From assembly GCA_963717255.1 (NCBI GenBank), contig CAVQVT010000010.1, positions 77,845 through 141,844 of the forward strand: DNA of 64,000 nt. The letters are read 5' to 3'. This DNA comes from CAIYQJ01 sp963717255. GTDB taxonomy: Bacteria; Chloroflexota; Limnocylindria; Limnocylindrales; CSP1-4. A program made the translations under genes and the position numbers. Each line of letters starts with the position of its first letter. Position 1 is the stretch's first letter. Below the pieces are notes generated by a model. It had not been told where the DNA came from, ran no database searches, and saw nothing but the letters and a program-made list of their open reading frames with translations. Positions 15,932 through 24,181 of the stretch are shown here, one piece after another.

Positions 15932-16921
15932 ATGAGGGTCGCGACAACGCGCGTGCGCCTGATCGCAGCGGCAGCCACCGCGACGGCGCTGGGGCTGCTC
16001 GTGACCGCCCCGCCGTCATCAGCCGCGGGACCGGTGGCCTTCGTCGGTCAGGAGTCCCTGGAGGTCGTCGCCAGGGGTGGTCACGGGACGGCGACGGTCG
16101 CGGTCTCGAACGAAGGGCCCGGGGTCACGATCGCCTGGTCGGTGACGCTGACCAGCGCCGCGGGCGCGGCCCGGGTGGATGTCGATCCTCCGTCGTCATC
16201 GCTGTCGGCGAACGACGTCTCGGTCATCGACCTGACGTTCCGGGTCACCGGGGCGGAGGGCTCGCTCGCGGGCTATCTCATCGGGACCATCGGCGGGGGG
16301 TCCGCTCCGGCCGTCCTGCCGCTCACGATCCAGGCGTTCCCGTTCGAGGTCCCGTTCGGCCCGCCTACGGTCATCGGGGCCTCGGCCCTGATCGCGGTGG
16401 TGTGGGTCCTCATCTGCTGGAAGCGGGGCGGCCTCCGCGCTCAGGCGACGAATGTGGATCCGGACGCTCCCCCGGCGTGGGAGCCCACCAGCTGGGCGAC
16501 GACGATCACGGGTGCGGGCGGGCTCCTCGCGCTGCTGACGCTGAGCGGCGCCCTCCCGGCGGACACGGTCCTGTTCAGCAGGCAGGAGTTCGCCGCCCTC
16601 GCCCTCGTCTTCGCCGCGCTCGGCGTCCTGGCGCCTCTCGCGTTCGTCGCGCTCCGAGACTGGTTCGGGACCGCGCCGATGACGGCGGTCGCGATGGCGC
16701 TCACGACCGCCGGCGTCCTCGGCCAGCTCGCGACCCTGGACCTGCTGATCGTCGACGCCTACGGCCAGTCCGGCGGGCCCGTGCCGCTCCTGGTCTTCCT
16801 GGCGATCGCGATCCTGTGCGGCGTGCTGGTGCTGCTGTACGTGTGGCGGTCGTTGACGACGATCCTCCCGAAGGAGGCCGCGGTCACCGGCGGGCGGCGC
16901 GTGACCTTGCCCCTACTCTAG
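15932..16921 (+). CDS. Exported membrane protein upstream of the second cyclase, unknown function
   Basis: 329 residues. A signal peptide (about 1-32, ending S-S-A-A-G) is followed by a beta-rich extracytoplasmic domain of about 110 residues with immunoglobulin- or COG1470-like character (T-V-A-V-S-N-E-G-P-G-V, S-V-I-D-L-T-F-R-V-T). Five hydrophobic segments follow. ATG 15932 has GGGAGGGA upstream; ATG 15914 is the alternative. Its stop lies 5 nt before the cyclase start, so it may act as membrane sensor or partner for that cyclase (inference from position only). Confidence 0.72.
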   Translation: MRVATTRVRLIAAAATATALGLLVTAPPSSAAGPVAFVGQESLEVVARGGHGTATVAVSNEGPGVTIAWSVTLTSAAGAARVDVDPPSSSLSANDVSVIDLTFRVTGAEGSLAGYLIGTIGGGSAPAVLPLTIQAFPFEVPFGPPTVIGASALIAVVWVLICWKRGGLRAQATNVDPDAPPAWEPTSWATTITGAGGLLALLTLSGALPADTVLFSRQEFAALALVFAALGVLAPLAFVALRDWFGTAPMTAVAMALTTAGVLGQLATLDLLIVDAYGQSGGPVPLLVFLAIAILCGVLVLLYVWRSLTTILPKEAAVTGGRRVTLPLL

Positions 16922-16926
16922 GCCTG

Positions 16927-19900
16927 ATGAAGGCCTGTGCTTCCTGTGGCACCGCGAATCCGGCCGGATCGCGCTTCTGCAACGGCTGTGGAGCACCCCT
17001 GTCCGCCGCGGGCACGGTGCGCGAGGAGCGCAAGGTCGTCACGGTCCTGTTCGCCGACCTCGTCGGCTTCACCGCGCGCGCGGAATCGCTCGATCCCGAG
17101 GACGTGCGGGCGCTGCTCGTCCCCTACTACGACGTCCTCACGGACGAGATCGATGCCCACGGTGGCCGCGTCGACCGCTTCCTGGGCGACGGGATCATGG
17201 CCCTGTTCGGGGCGCCGGCGGCACACGAGGACGACCCCGAACGGGCGGTGCACGCGGCACTGCGGATCCTGGAGCGGATGCCGGGGCTCGGGCTCGACCT
17301 GCACGTCCGCATCGGGGTGAACACCGGGTCCGTCCTGTTCGCCGAGGGAACCGGCGAACGTGACGACTCGGTCACCGGTGACACGGTCAATACCGCGGCG
17401 AGACTCCAGGCGGCGGCCCCGGTCGACGGCATCGTCGTCGGTGAGCCGACGTACCAGGCGACGTCGCACCTGTTCCGGTTCGAGGCGCTCGAGCCGGTCA
17501 CCGCCAAGGGCAAGGCCGAGCCGGTGCCGCTCTGGCGTGCCGTCGCACCGGCCCCCAGGGCCGGTGGCATGCCGCGCACCGAGGCCGCCCCGTTCGTGGG
17601 CCGGGACCGGGAGCTCGCGTCGCTGGTCCGGTCGTTCCAGCGGTCTCGATCGACGCCATCGGTCGAGCTCGTCACGATCCTGGCCGATCCCGGGATCGGC
17701 AAGAGCCGGATCGTGCGGGAGCTCGAGAGGCATGTCCGGGGCATCGCCCCCTCGGTCCTGTGGCATGAAGCCGGGCCGCCTCCCTACGGCGCGGGTCGTG
17801 CGTTCCGGGCGCTGGCCGAGATGATCCGCCAGCGTGCCCGCATCTCGGACGCCGACGGACCCGCCGCGGCCCGCCGCCGACTCGGATCCTGCCTCGCCCG
17901 CTACGTCCACGATGACGACGAGCGGGGGTGGGTCGCCCCCTTCCTCGAGTCGCTGCTCGGGCTGGGTCCGGCACCCGTGGGCGATCGCGAGGAGGCGTTC
18001 ACTGCGTGGCGGACGTTCTTCGAGCGGGTCGCCGACCACGGGCCGACGGTGCTCGTGTTCGACGATCTCCACCGGTCGGACGGCGGGTTGCTCGACTTCA
18101 TCGACGAGTTCGCCACCGGCGAGACCGACCGACCGATCCTCCTGGTCGCCGTCGCCCGCCTCGAGCTCCGGGACCAGCGGCCGCACTGGGGGGCGGCCTG
18201 GCGCAGCCACGAGGTGATCGAGCTGCCGCGCCTGTCCAGGGACTCGATGGGCGACCTGCTGGCCGCCCTCGCGGACGACCTTCCGCACACCCTCGCGGAC
18301 CGCATCCTCGATCGGGCAGATGGCATCCCCCTCTACGCGGTGGAGATCCTGCGGATGCTCGCCGACCGGGGCGACCTCGAGCCGGCCGGGGGGACCTATC
18401 GGGTCCGGCGGGTGCCGGACAGGGTCTCGGTGCCGTCGTCGCTCCAGGCGCTGGTCGCTGCGCGGCTCGACGCCCTGGACTTCGACGAGCGGGCGATCGT
18501 CCGTGACGCGGCCGTCCTGGGCGACGCGTTCCGGGCCGGGGCACTCGCGGCCGTCGCGGCACGGACGAGCGCCGAGATCGCCCCGATCCTCGAGCGCCTC
18601 GTCCGTCACGAGCTGCTGGCTCCCGACGGCGATGACGGGCCGTCGGCGGATCGCCTGCGGTTCTCGCACGCGCTCGTCCGGGAGGTCGCCTACGGCACGC
18701 TGACCCGGCGCGACCGCCGCACCCTCCACCTGGCGGCCGCGGACCACTACGCCGGGCTCGAGGACCCCGAGCTCGGCGGTGAGGTGGCCACGCATCTCCT
18801 GGCTGCGTACCGCGCCGCGCCGACCGGTCCGGCCGACCCGATGCTGGCCGCCCGTGTCGTGGCTGCCCTGCGGACGGCCGCGGAGCGCGCATCGGCCGTC
18901 CACGCACCCGAGACCGCCCTGGCCTTCCTGAACGATGCCCTGTCGGTGGCCGTCGAGCCGACCGATCAGGCCGGCCTTCACCAGCGAGCGGCGACCGCGG
19001 CCCAGGAGGCCGCCCGGCTCGAGGAGGCGGAGAGCCATGCGGTGGTCGCCCTCGACCTGTACCGGCTCGCCGCCGATCCCCCGGAGGTGGCGCGGACCGC
19101 CGCCCGGCTGGGGTCCATCCAGGTGGAGCGCTACGACGCCGGAGCGGTCGCGACACTGCAGAACGCCGTGGATGAGCTGGCGATCGACACGCCGGACGAG
19201 GATCCGACGCTCGCCGACGAGCCGGCAGCGGTCGAGCTGCTCGCCCAGCTGGCACGGGCGCACGTCGTCAACGGCCACACGGCCGAGGCACTCGCGAGCG
19301 CCGACCGGGCGCTGCGACGGGCCGACCGTCTGCACCTGGTGCAGCTCACCGCCGACGGGCTCGCGGCGAAGGGAGCGGCGCTCCTGGAGGCCTGCCGCGT
19401 GCCCGAGGGCGTCGCCCTGGTCCGGGCCTCCCTCGACGTCGCCGACGAGCATGGCCTCGTCGCCGCTGCCCTGCGGGCACGCAGCAGCCTGTCGTCGGGC
19501 CTCATCTTCGACGATCCCGGAGAGGCCTTCCGGATCGCCCGCGACGGGCTGGAGATCGCCCGGGACTTCGGCTTCCGGGACCTTGCCGTGCGCATCGCCA
19601 GCAACTGGGCGCAAGCGGCGGTGGAGACCGGGGCCTGGGATCTGCTCGTGGAGGTCCTCACCGCGCTCCAGCGGCCGGAGATGGCGCTCACGGACCGGGT
19701 CGACCTCCAGGGTCGCGTGGAGATGATCGATGCACTGCGCAGTGGACCGGGCGCCGCGTCGCGGTTCGACGCCCTCGCGGCGCTCGTCTCGCCGGCGGGC
19801 GAGCAGCTGGCCGAGGCGAGCCACCGCGCCCGCCGGGGCTGGGCTCTGCTGGCCACGGGACGCCCGCGCGCGGCGCTCGTCGAGGCGGACACCGCCCGGG

Positions 19901-20319
19901 CGTTGCTGCACGCCGTCGGGCCGCGGACCGTGATCCTCGACGGCACGATCCTCGCCGCGCACGCGGCGCTGTGGACCGGCGACGTCGAGCGGCTCGAGCG
20001 CGCGGTCGACGAGATGTCCTCGTGCGGCCTGCACGGGCGGTGGTTCGACGGGGTGACGGCGTCCCTCGCGGCGGGCCTTGCGGCCCGCCGAGGCAGCGTC
20101 GGCGCGGCGATCCGAGGCTACCGACGCGCGGAGGCGTCGTGGCGCGGGCTCGAGACGCCGTTCGCGGCCGCGCTGGCCTCGCTCGAGGCGTCCCAGCTGC
20201 TTCCCGCGTCCGGCGCGGCGGCTATCGCCGCCACGGACACGGCTCGCCGACGACTGGTCGACCTGCGGGCGACGGCGCTGCTGGACCGCCTCGCGACCGG
20301 GCTGGTCGCGGACGGGTGA
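16927..20319 (+). CDS. Zinc-ribbon class III cyclase/AAA ATPase/TPR protein, paralogue of the 11.9-15.4 kb gene
   Basis: 1130 residues. One zinc ribbon (C-A-S-C-G ... C-N-G-C-G, 4-22), cyclase domain 35-205 with Asp44, Asp88, Asp152, Asn155 and Arg159, then a STAND ATPase (Walker A 253-260, D-P-G-I-G-K-S; Walker B V-F-D-D-L-H-R-S-D) and TPR-like repeats. The adenine-selecting Lys of the paralogue is Arg84 here (D-R-F-L-G-D), so nucleotide preference or activity may differ. It is 5 nt downstream of a membrane protein gene. A TACTCT box at 16914-16919, 7 nt before the ATG, could also drive it alone. Confidence 0.9.
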   Translation: MKACASCGTANPAGSRFCNGCGAPLSAAGTVREERKVVTVLFADLVGFTARAESLDPEDVRALLVPYYDVLTDEIDAHGGRVDRFLGDGIMALFGAPAAHEDDPERAVHAALRILERMPGLGLDLHVRIGVNTGSVLFAEGTGERDDSVTGDTVNTAARLQAAAPVDGIVVGEPTYQATSHLFRFEALEPVTAKGKAEPVPLWRAVAPAPRAGGMPRTEAAPFVGRDRELASLVRSFQRSRSTPSVELVTILADPGIGKSRIVRELERHVRGIAPSVLWHEAGPPPYGAGRAFRALAEMIRQRARISDADGPAAARRRLGSCLARYVHDDDERGWVAPFLESLLGLGPAPVGDREEAFTAWRTFFERVADHGPTVLVFDDLHRSDGGLLDFIDEFATGETDRPILLVAVARLELRDQRPHWGAAWRSHEVIELPRLSRDSMGDLLAALADDLPHTLADRILDRADGIPLYAVEILRMLADRGDLEPAGGTYRVRRVPDRVSVPSSLQALVAARLDALDFDERAIVRDAAVLGDAFRAGALAAVAARTSAEIAPILERLVRHELLAPDGDDGPSADRLRFSHALVREVAYGTLTRRDRRTLHLAAADHYAGLEDPELGGEVATHLLAAYRAAPTGPADPMLAARVVAALRTAAERASAVHAPETALAFLNDALSVAVEPTDQAGLHQRAATAAQEAARLEEAESHAVVALDLYRLAADPPEVARTAARLGSIQVERYDAGAVATLQNAVDELAIDTPDEDPTLADEPAAVELLAQLARAHVVNGHTAEALASADRALRRADRLHLVQLTADGLAAKGAALLEACRVPEGVALVRASLDVADEHGLVAAALRARSSLSSGLIFDDPGEAFRIARDGLEIARDFGFRDLAVRIASNWAQAAVETGAWDLLVEVLTALQRPEMALTDRVDLQGRVEMIDALRSGPGAASRFDALAALVSPAGEQLAEASHRARRGWALLATGRPRAALVEADTARALLHAVGPRTVILDGTILAAHAALWTGDVERLERAVDEMSSCGLHGRWFDGVTASLAAGLAARRGSVGAAIRGYRRAEASWRGLETPFAAALASLEASQLLPASGAAAIAATDTARRRLVDLRATALLDRLATGLVADG

Positions 20320-20355
20320 GCGCGCTCGCCCGCCGGTCAGGCAGGGCGAGCGCGC
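20320..20355. terminator. Bidirectional hairpin between convergent genes
   Basis: GCGCGCTCGCCC (20320-20331) pairs perfectly with GGGCGAGCGCGC (20344-20355) across a 12-nt loop. It starts at the first base after the cyclase stop and ends 10 nt before the stop of the convergent gene, so it can serve both. Confidence 0.7.
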
Positions 20356-20365
20356 CGCGGTCCGA

Positions 20366-20698
20366 CTATCCGGCCTGCTTCCACTGGACCAGCGTGACGT
20401 GCCCGTCCGGACCGACGACCGCGAGCGAGTGCAGCTGGGTGTAGTACAGGGTCTTGTCGTGGTTGATCACGAGCGTCGTGACCCGTGACTCCTCGGTCAC
20501 CCCGGGTACCACGCCGACCATCGCGGCCAGCGGATCGTGGATGAACTGCTCGGAGTCCGGTGAGCTGCTCTTGACCCCGTAGTACCACAGGCCGAACGGA
20601 ACGACGTCGAGGCCCGGGACGATCCCTCCCAGGGGGATCTCTGTCCAGGGGATCGTCTCGTTCGGAACGGGCTCCCGAGGTCCGCGCCAGTCTGCCAT
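20366..20698 (-). CDS. Small protein of unknown function (110 residues)
   Basis: I do not recognise the family. The sequence is well composed for a folded soluble protein: N-terminal P-N-E-T-I-P-W-T-E-I-P-L-G-G-I-V, then V-P-F-G-L-W-Y-Y-G-V-K and a beta-rich end, T-T-L-V-I-N-H-D-K-T-L-Y-Y-T and H-V-T-L-V-Q-W-K. There is no signal peptide or membrane segment. ATG 20698 has GGGAGG 7-8 nt upstream. It ends against the hairpin shared with the cyclase gene. Gene reality is supported by the ribosome site and terminator; function is open. Confidence 0.6.
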   Translation of the reverse strand: MADWRGPREPVPNETIPWTEIPLGGIVPGLDVVPFGLWYYGVKSSSPDSEQFIHDPLAAMVGVVPGVTEESRVTTLVINHDKTLYYTQLHSLAVVGPDGHVTLVQWKQAG

Positions 20699-20929
20699 GT
20701 CGAGGCCTCCCCTCGCCGACGGCGGCGGCACCGCGGAGGGCTGCCCCCGCAGACGCCACCGTCCTGCCATGGCCCACCGACACCCCGGGCATGCCGCGGG
20801 CCTGCCCTGCGTCGGCCCGACGGCTCACCCGGGATCGTTCGCTGATCCGGCGGAGCGACGACAGCTCCGATGCTAGCGACCGCCGGGCGCCCACGCACCG
20901 CCGATCGGCTCGCCCGTCAGGGTCGTGCC

Positions 20930-21103
20930 CTACGGCACGCCGGGCTCCTGCGCCCCCGGGGCGTCGCGGAGCGTCGGCGTGTCGGGCCGGCTGTGGAAGA
21001 ACACGTCCGCGCCGTCGTGCAGGAAGGAGATCAGCGACGACTGGACGCGGCCATCGCGCGCGATGGCCGTCGGGCCAGGCGACGTCACGCTCGAGATGCT
21101 CCC
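20930..21103 (-). pseudogene. Fragment of an F420-dependent PPOX-class (pyridoxamine-oxidase-like) protein
   Basis: One minus-strand frame ending at TAG 20930-20932 reads A-I-A-R-D-G-R-V-Q-S-S-L-I-S-F-L-H-D-G-A-D then V-F-F-H-S-R-P-D-T-P-T-L-R-D. This fits the central strands of F420-dependent PPOX proteins (x-R-P-D-G-R-x-Q-S-S-L-V-W-F-L-x-D-G then Y-S-x-P-D-T-P-K-L-R-N). Neither a proper N-terminus nor the second half exists. The rest of 20699-21139 shows nothing else I can support. Confidence 0.5.
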
Positions 21104-21139
21104 GTGCCCAGGCCCCGCCCGGCCACCCGCTCGACGCGC

Positions 21140-21703
21140 TCAGCCGAGCCAGCGGATCTCGGGCTCCCGACGGTCGGTCGGCCCGGGGACGACGTTCGGA
21201 TGGCCCACGACGATCGGGGCGACCGGCAGCATCTCCTCGGGTAGCCCGACGAGGGCCCTGCCGGCGGCCGTCTCGAGGTAGCGCTGGGCATAGCCGATCC
21301 AGCAGGTGCCCAGGCCGAGCCCGGCCGCGGCGAGCATGAGGTTCTCTGCGGCGAGCGAGCAGTCCTCCACGACCCAGCGCTCGGACGCGTTCCCCGAGAT
21401 CAGGATGAGGACCGGGGCGTGATGGAGGATCTGGTAGTCGGGATCGGCGAGCCGCACACGCCGCCGCTCGACCCCTGGCCCGTCGGGCAGGGCGCCGGCC
21501 AGCAGGTAGGCCTTCGTCTCCGCGGAGAGCCGGTCGAGCAGGGCCTGGTCGCGGACGACCAGGAACGTCCACGGCTGGCCGTTCGTCGCGCTCGGCGCGA
21601 GGACCGCGGCGCCGATGAGGCGGCGGATCGTCTCCTCGTCGACCGGCTCGGCGGTGTAGTCGCGGACCGAGCGCCGGGACGCGAGCGCGGTGTCGAGGTC
21701 CAT
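21140..21703 (-). CDS. Nitroreductase-family flavoprotein
   Basis: 187 residues. M-D-L-D-T-A-L-A-S-R-R-S-V-R-D-Y, A-V-L-A-P-S-A-T-N-G-Q-P-W-T-F and A-A-A-G-L-G-L-G-T-C-W-I-G-Y are the FMN-binding segments of nitroreductases. AAGGAGGG lies 4-5 nt before ATG 21703, one of the strongest ribosome sites in the window. Neighbours are a PPOX fragment, an MBL hydrolase and a luciferase-like oxidoreductase, a cluster of flavin/F420-type redox genes. Confidence 0.9.
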   Translation of the reverse strand: MDLDTALASRRSVRDYTAEPVDEETIRRLIGAAVLAPSATNGQPWTFLVVRDQALLDRLSAETKAYLLAGALPDGPGVERRRVRLADPDYQILHHAPVLILISGNASERWVVEDCSLAAENLMLAAAGLGLGTCWIGYAQRYLETAAGRALVGLPEEMLPVAPIVVGHPNVVPGPTDRREPEIRWLG

Positions 21704-21810
21704 CCGACCCTCCTTCGGGAGCAGGCCGGCGCAGGCCCGGGACGGGTCCGCGCCACGTGCCTCGATTCTCGACCTTGCCGCGACGCTGCGGGAGCCGCCG
21801 GCGACCGACG

Positions 21811-22473
21811 TCAGCGGGCGGGACCGTCGAGCGCCAGGTCGGTCGGCAGAGGAGCGTGCACCGGAGCTCCGTGCCCTGGGAGCAGTAGCGTGGGCCCCAG
21901 GGCGACGATCTCCCGTGCGGCCGCGACCGCCCGCTCGGGGTCGAGGCTGAGCCCTGTGTCCGGGGCCCGAAGCCGGCCGCGCCGGTCGCCGCGGAGAGCG
22001 TCGCCGCTGACGACGACCCCGTCGGTGCGGCGCAGCGCGATGCTGCCCGCGGTGTGTCCGGGGACGTCGATCACCTGCCATCCGCCGAGGGTGTCGCCCG
22101 TCCGCAGCGTCAGGTCGGGATCGATCGGGGGGATCCGGAAGACTCCGAAGATCACGCGCATCACGCGCCGGCCCTTCCGGGGCAGGCCGTGCCCCGCGAG
22201 CACCGGGGCGTCGAGCGCGCCGATCGCCACGGGGGCGCCGGTCGACCGCCGCAGCGCGGCGGCGCTGCCGATGTGGTCGGGATGCCAGTGGGTGAGGACG
22301 ATCGCCCGGACGTCTCGCGGGCCGCGATCGAGCCGCCGGAGCGCCGCGAGGATCCGGCTCGCGTTGCCCGGCATCCCCGTGTCGAATACCACCACCCCGT
22401 CGTCGTCGGTCGCGAGGTAGACGTTGCCGACCCGCGTCCCCTCCACCCTCACGATCCCGTCGGCGACCCGCAC
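21811..22473 (-). CDS. MBL-fold metallo-hydrolase
   Basis: 220 residues. L-T-H-W-H-P-D-H-I-G (HxHxDH), V-P-G-H-T-A-G-S, V-S-G-D-A-L and L-L-P-G-H-G-A-P are the zinc-ligand motifs of the metallo-beta-lactamase fold. The substrate is unknown. GTG 22473 is 7 nt after a CATACT box (22481-22486, minus strand), consistent with a leaderless message and no ribosome site. Confidence 0.87.
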   Translation of the reverse strand: MRVADGIVRVEGTRVGNVYLATDDDGVVVFDTGMPGNASRILAALRRLDRGPRDVRAIVLTHWHPDHIGSAAALRRSTGAPVAIGALDAPVLAGHGLPRKGRRVMRVIFGVFRIPPIDPDLTLRTGDTLGGWQVIDVPGHTAGSIALRRTDGVVVSGDALRGDRRGRLRAPDTGLSLDPERAVAAAREIVALGPTLLLPGHGAPVHAPLPTDLALDGPAR

Positions 22474-22554
22474 ATGGCCAAGTATGCGCCGTCGTCCGGC
22501 GCCGAGGCCCGCGGCGGCGAGCGCGTTCGGCCGATGGCACCCGCGGGCCGCCCC

Positions 22555-23568
22555 CTACACGTGGGGCGCGACGCCCTCCGCCAGCGCCTGCATGACCTCG
22601 ACCTGCGCGCCCCACCCGAGCAGCGGGAAGTAGCTGCGCGCGACGAACTCGACCGGCATGCCCGCCTGCTCGCGGATCGCCAGGAGCGACTCGACGATCG
22701 ACTCCGACGGGCCGGCGAAGATGGCGCGCCCCTTCAGGAGCTCCTCGGCGGCCGGGGTGGGCGGCGGTGACGGCGGGGGACCGGGGCGCCGCGCCGAGGC
22801 CTCCATGTCGCTGTACTTCCAGCTCATCGCCCAGAGTGCGTCCGCGTGGCGCGCGAGCGCATCGGCCTCCGAGCGGCCCGGCAACAGGATCGAGTAGTGG
22901 AGGATCGAGAAGGTCGCCGGGTCGCGCCCGGTCCGCTCGAGCTCGTCGCGGACCCAGCCGACCATCTGGAGGAACCGCTCGGTCGGCGCGTTGGCGAAGA
23001 TGCCGTCGGCGAGCCGGGCTGCCCGACGGATGGCCGGCTCGGCGCTGCCGCCGACGACCACCGGGATGCGGGTCGAGGGGGTCGGACGGACGGCGATCTC
23101 CGGCAGCCGGTAGACGTCGCCCTCGTGGTGGAACGGCCGGCCGCTCCACGCCTGCGGCAGGATCCGCAGGATCTCGTCCATCGCCCGCCCGCGCTGGCGC
23201 GGGTCGGCGCCCAGGCCCTCGAACTCCACCTCAGACCAGCCGAGGCCCAGCCCGAGCGTCAGCCGGCCGTGGCTGAGCAGTTGGACGGTCGCCGCGTCCT
23301 CGGCCAGGCGGATCGGGTGGTGGAGCGGCGCGAGGACCACACCGGTCCCGATGCCGATCCGGGACGTCGCGGCCGCGATCGCCCCGCTGACGACGAGCAG
23401 CGAGGGCATGTACCCGTCGTCCACGAAGTGGTGCTCGGTCGTCCAGGCCGAGGTGAAGCCGAGCCGCTCGGCCTCGACCGCCAGCCGAACGGTCTCGTCG
23501 TAGGCCCGCGTCCAGTCGGTCTCGCCCGGCCGGAGCTGGGCGCTCAGGAGTCCGAAGCCGATCCCCAT
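22555..23568 (-). CDS. LLM-class (luciferase-like) flavin/F420-dependent oxidoreductase
   Basis: 337 residues. A TIM-barrel bacterial luciferase fold: G-F-T-S-A-W-T-T-E-H-H-F near the start, R-I-G-I-G-T-G-V-V-L-A-P-L-H-H-P strand, D-A-A-T-V-Q-L-L-S-H-G-R-L-T-L-G-L-G-L-G-W segment and R-I-P-V-V-V-G-G-S. Family members are FMN- or F420-dependent monooxygenases and dehydrogenases; the cofactor here is not decided by sequence. TATCGT (23575-23580, minus strand) lies 6 nt before ATG 23568, so it is likely leaderless. Confidence 0.88.
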   Translation of the reverse strand: MGIGFGLLSAQLRPGETDWTRAYDETVRLAVEAERLGFTSAWTTEHHFVDDGYMPSLLVVSGAIAAATSRIGIGTGVVLAPLHHPIRLAEDAATVQLLSHGRLTLGLGLGWSEVEFEGLGADPRQRGRAMDEILRILPQAWSGRPFHHEGDVYRLPEIAVRPTPSTRIPVVVGGSAEPAIRRAARLADGIFANAPTERFLQMVGWVRDELERTGRDPATFSILHYSILLPGRSEADALARHADALWAMSWKYSDMEASARRPGPPPSPPPTPAAEELLKGRAIFAGPSESIVESLLAIREQAGMPVEFVARSYFPLLGWGAQVEVMQALAEGVAPHV

Positions 23569-23659
23569 GGCCGCACGATACGGCCGACCGGCTCGGCGTG
23601 CACGGCGACCGACTCAGGCCGGCAGGTCCACCCCGGCCGCTCCTACCCGGGCGCCACGT

Positions 23660-24031
23660 TCAGCCCGACGTCCTCCGGCGACGGGGTGGGTCGTTCCACG
23701 CGGACCAGTAGTCGGCCCATTCGGGCTCGTGGTCCGCGCCCGCCGTCGGCTGGTCGTGGTCGCCGGCCGGCCGGTCGGGGTCGCCGCCCGGCCCGGGCGC
23801 CGGCGCGTTCCCGCGTCGGGCCGGCCGTCGCGACCCGGGTGCGGCGCGCTCGAAGGCCTCGTCGCGCGCCCGGTTGAGCCGCGCCATCGCAGCGGTGGTA
23901 TCCGTGCCGGTCGCGTCGGGGTGGAGCTCCCGCGCGCGACGCCGGTACGCGCGGCCGATCTCCGCCCGATCGGCACCCGGCGACAGGCCGAGGGTGGTGT
24001 ACGGGTCGAAGGGCTCGCGGGCGGGACGCAC
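23660..24031 (-). CDS. Short J-domain protein
   Basis: 123 residues. D-P-Y-T-T-L-G-L-S-P-G-A-D-R-A-E-I-G-R-A-Y-R and R-A-R-E-L-H-P-D carry the J domain with its HPD motif, which stimulates Hsp70/DnaK ATPase. No G/F, zinc or substrate-binding domain follows, only a Pro/Gly/Asp-rich tail ending W-A-D-Y-W-S-A-W. It is not canonical DnaJ; a client-specific co-chaperone is likely. The start GTG 24031 is tentative. It is divergent from the carotenoid gene at 24178. Confidence 0.75.
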   Translation of the reverse strand: MRPAREPFDPYTTLGLSPGADRAEIGRAYRRRARELHPDATGTDTTAAMARLNRARDEAFERAAPGSRRPARRGNAPAPGPGGDPDRPAGDHDQPTAGADHEPEWADYWSAWNDPPRRRRTSG

Positions 24032-24151
24032 GACGGTAGGATGGCGCCCGACGCCGCAGCGAGCAAGGGGGCGGAGGGCGCGAGCGGGTCCGGGGGCCCA
24101 CCTGCACTCGATCGTCGGGCCCGTCGGACGCGGGTGGTAGCCTTCGCCCCC

Positions 24152-24181
24152 ATGCCCGTCCTCGTCGCACCCGCCACGTGA
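24152..24181 (+). CDS. Possible 9-codon leader ORF coupled to the carotenoid gene
   Basis: TAGCCT (24138-24143) is followed 8 nt later by ATG 24152. The reading frame M-P-V-L-V-A-P-A-T ends in TGA at 24179-24181, overlapping GTG 24178 of the next gene as GTGA. If transcription starts at the ATG, ribosomes would load there and reinitiate at the GTG. Chance is a real alternative. Confidence 0.3.
   Translation: MPVLVAPAT

Noticed and set aside
20791..21339. Plus-strand frames between the 110-residue gene and the nitroreductase
   Set aside because: They are antisense to the PPOX remnant and the nitroreductase and have no ribosome site or domain.
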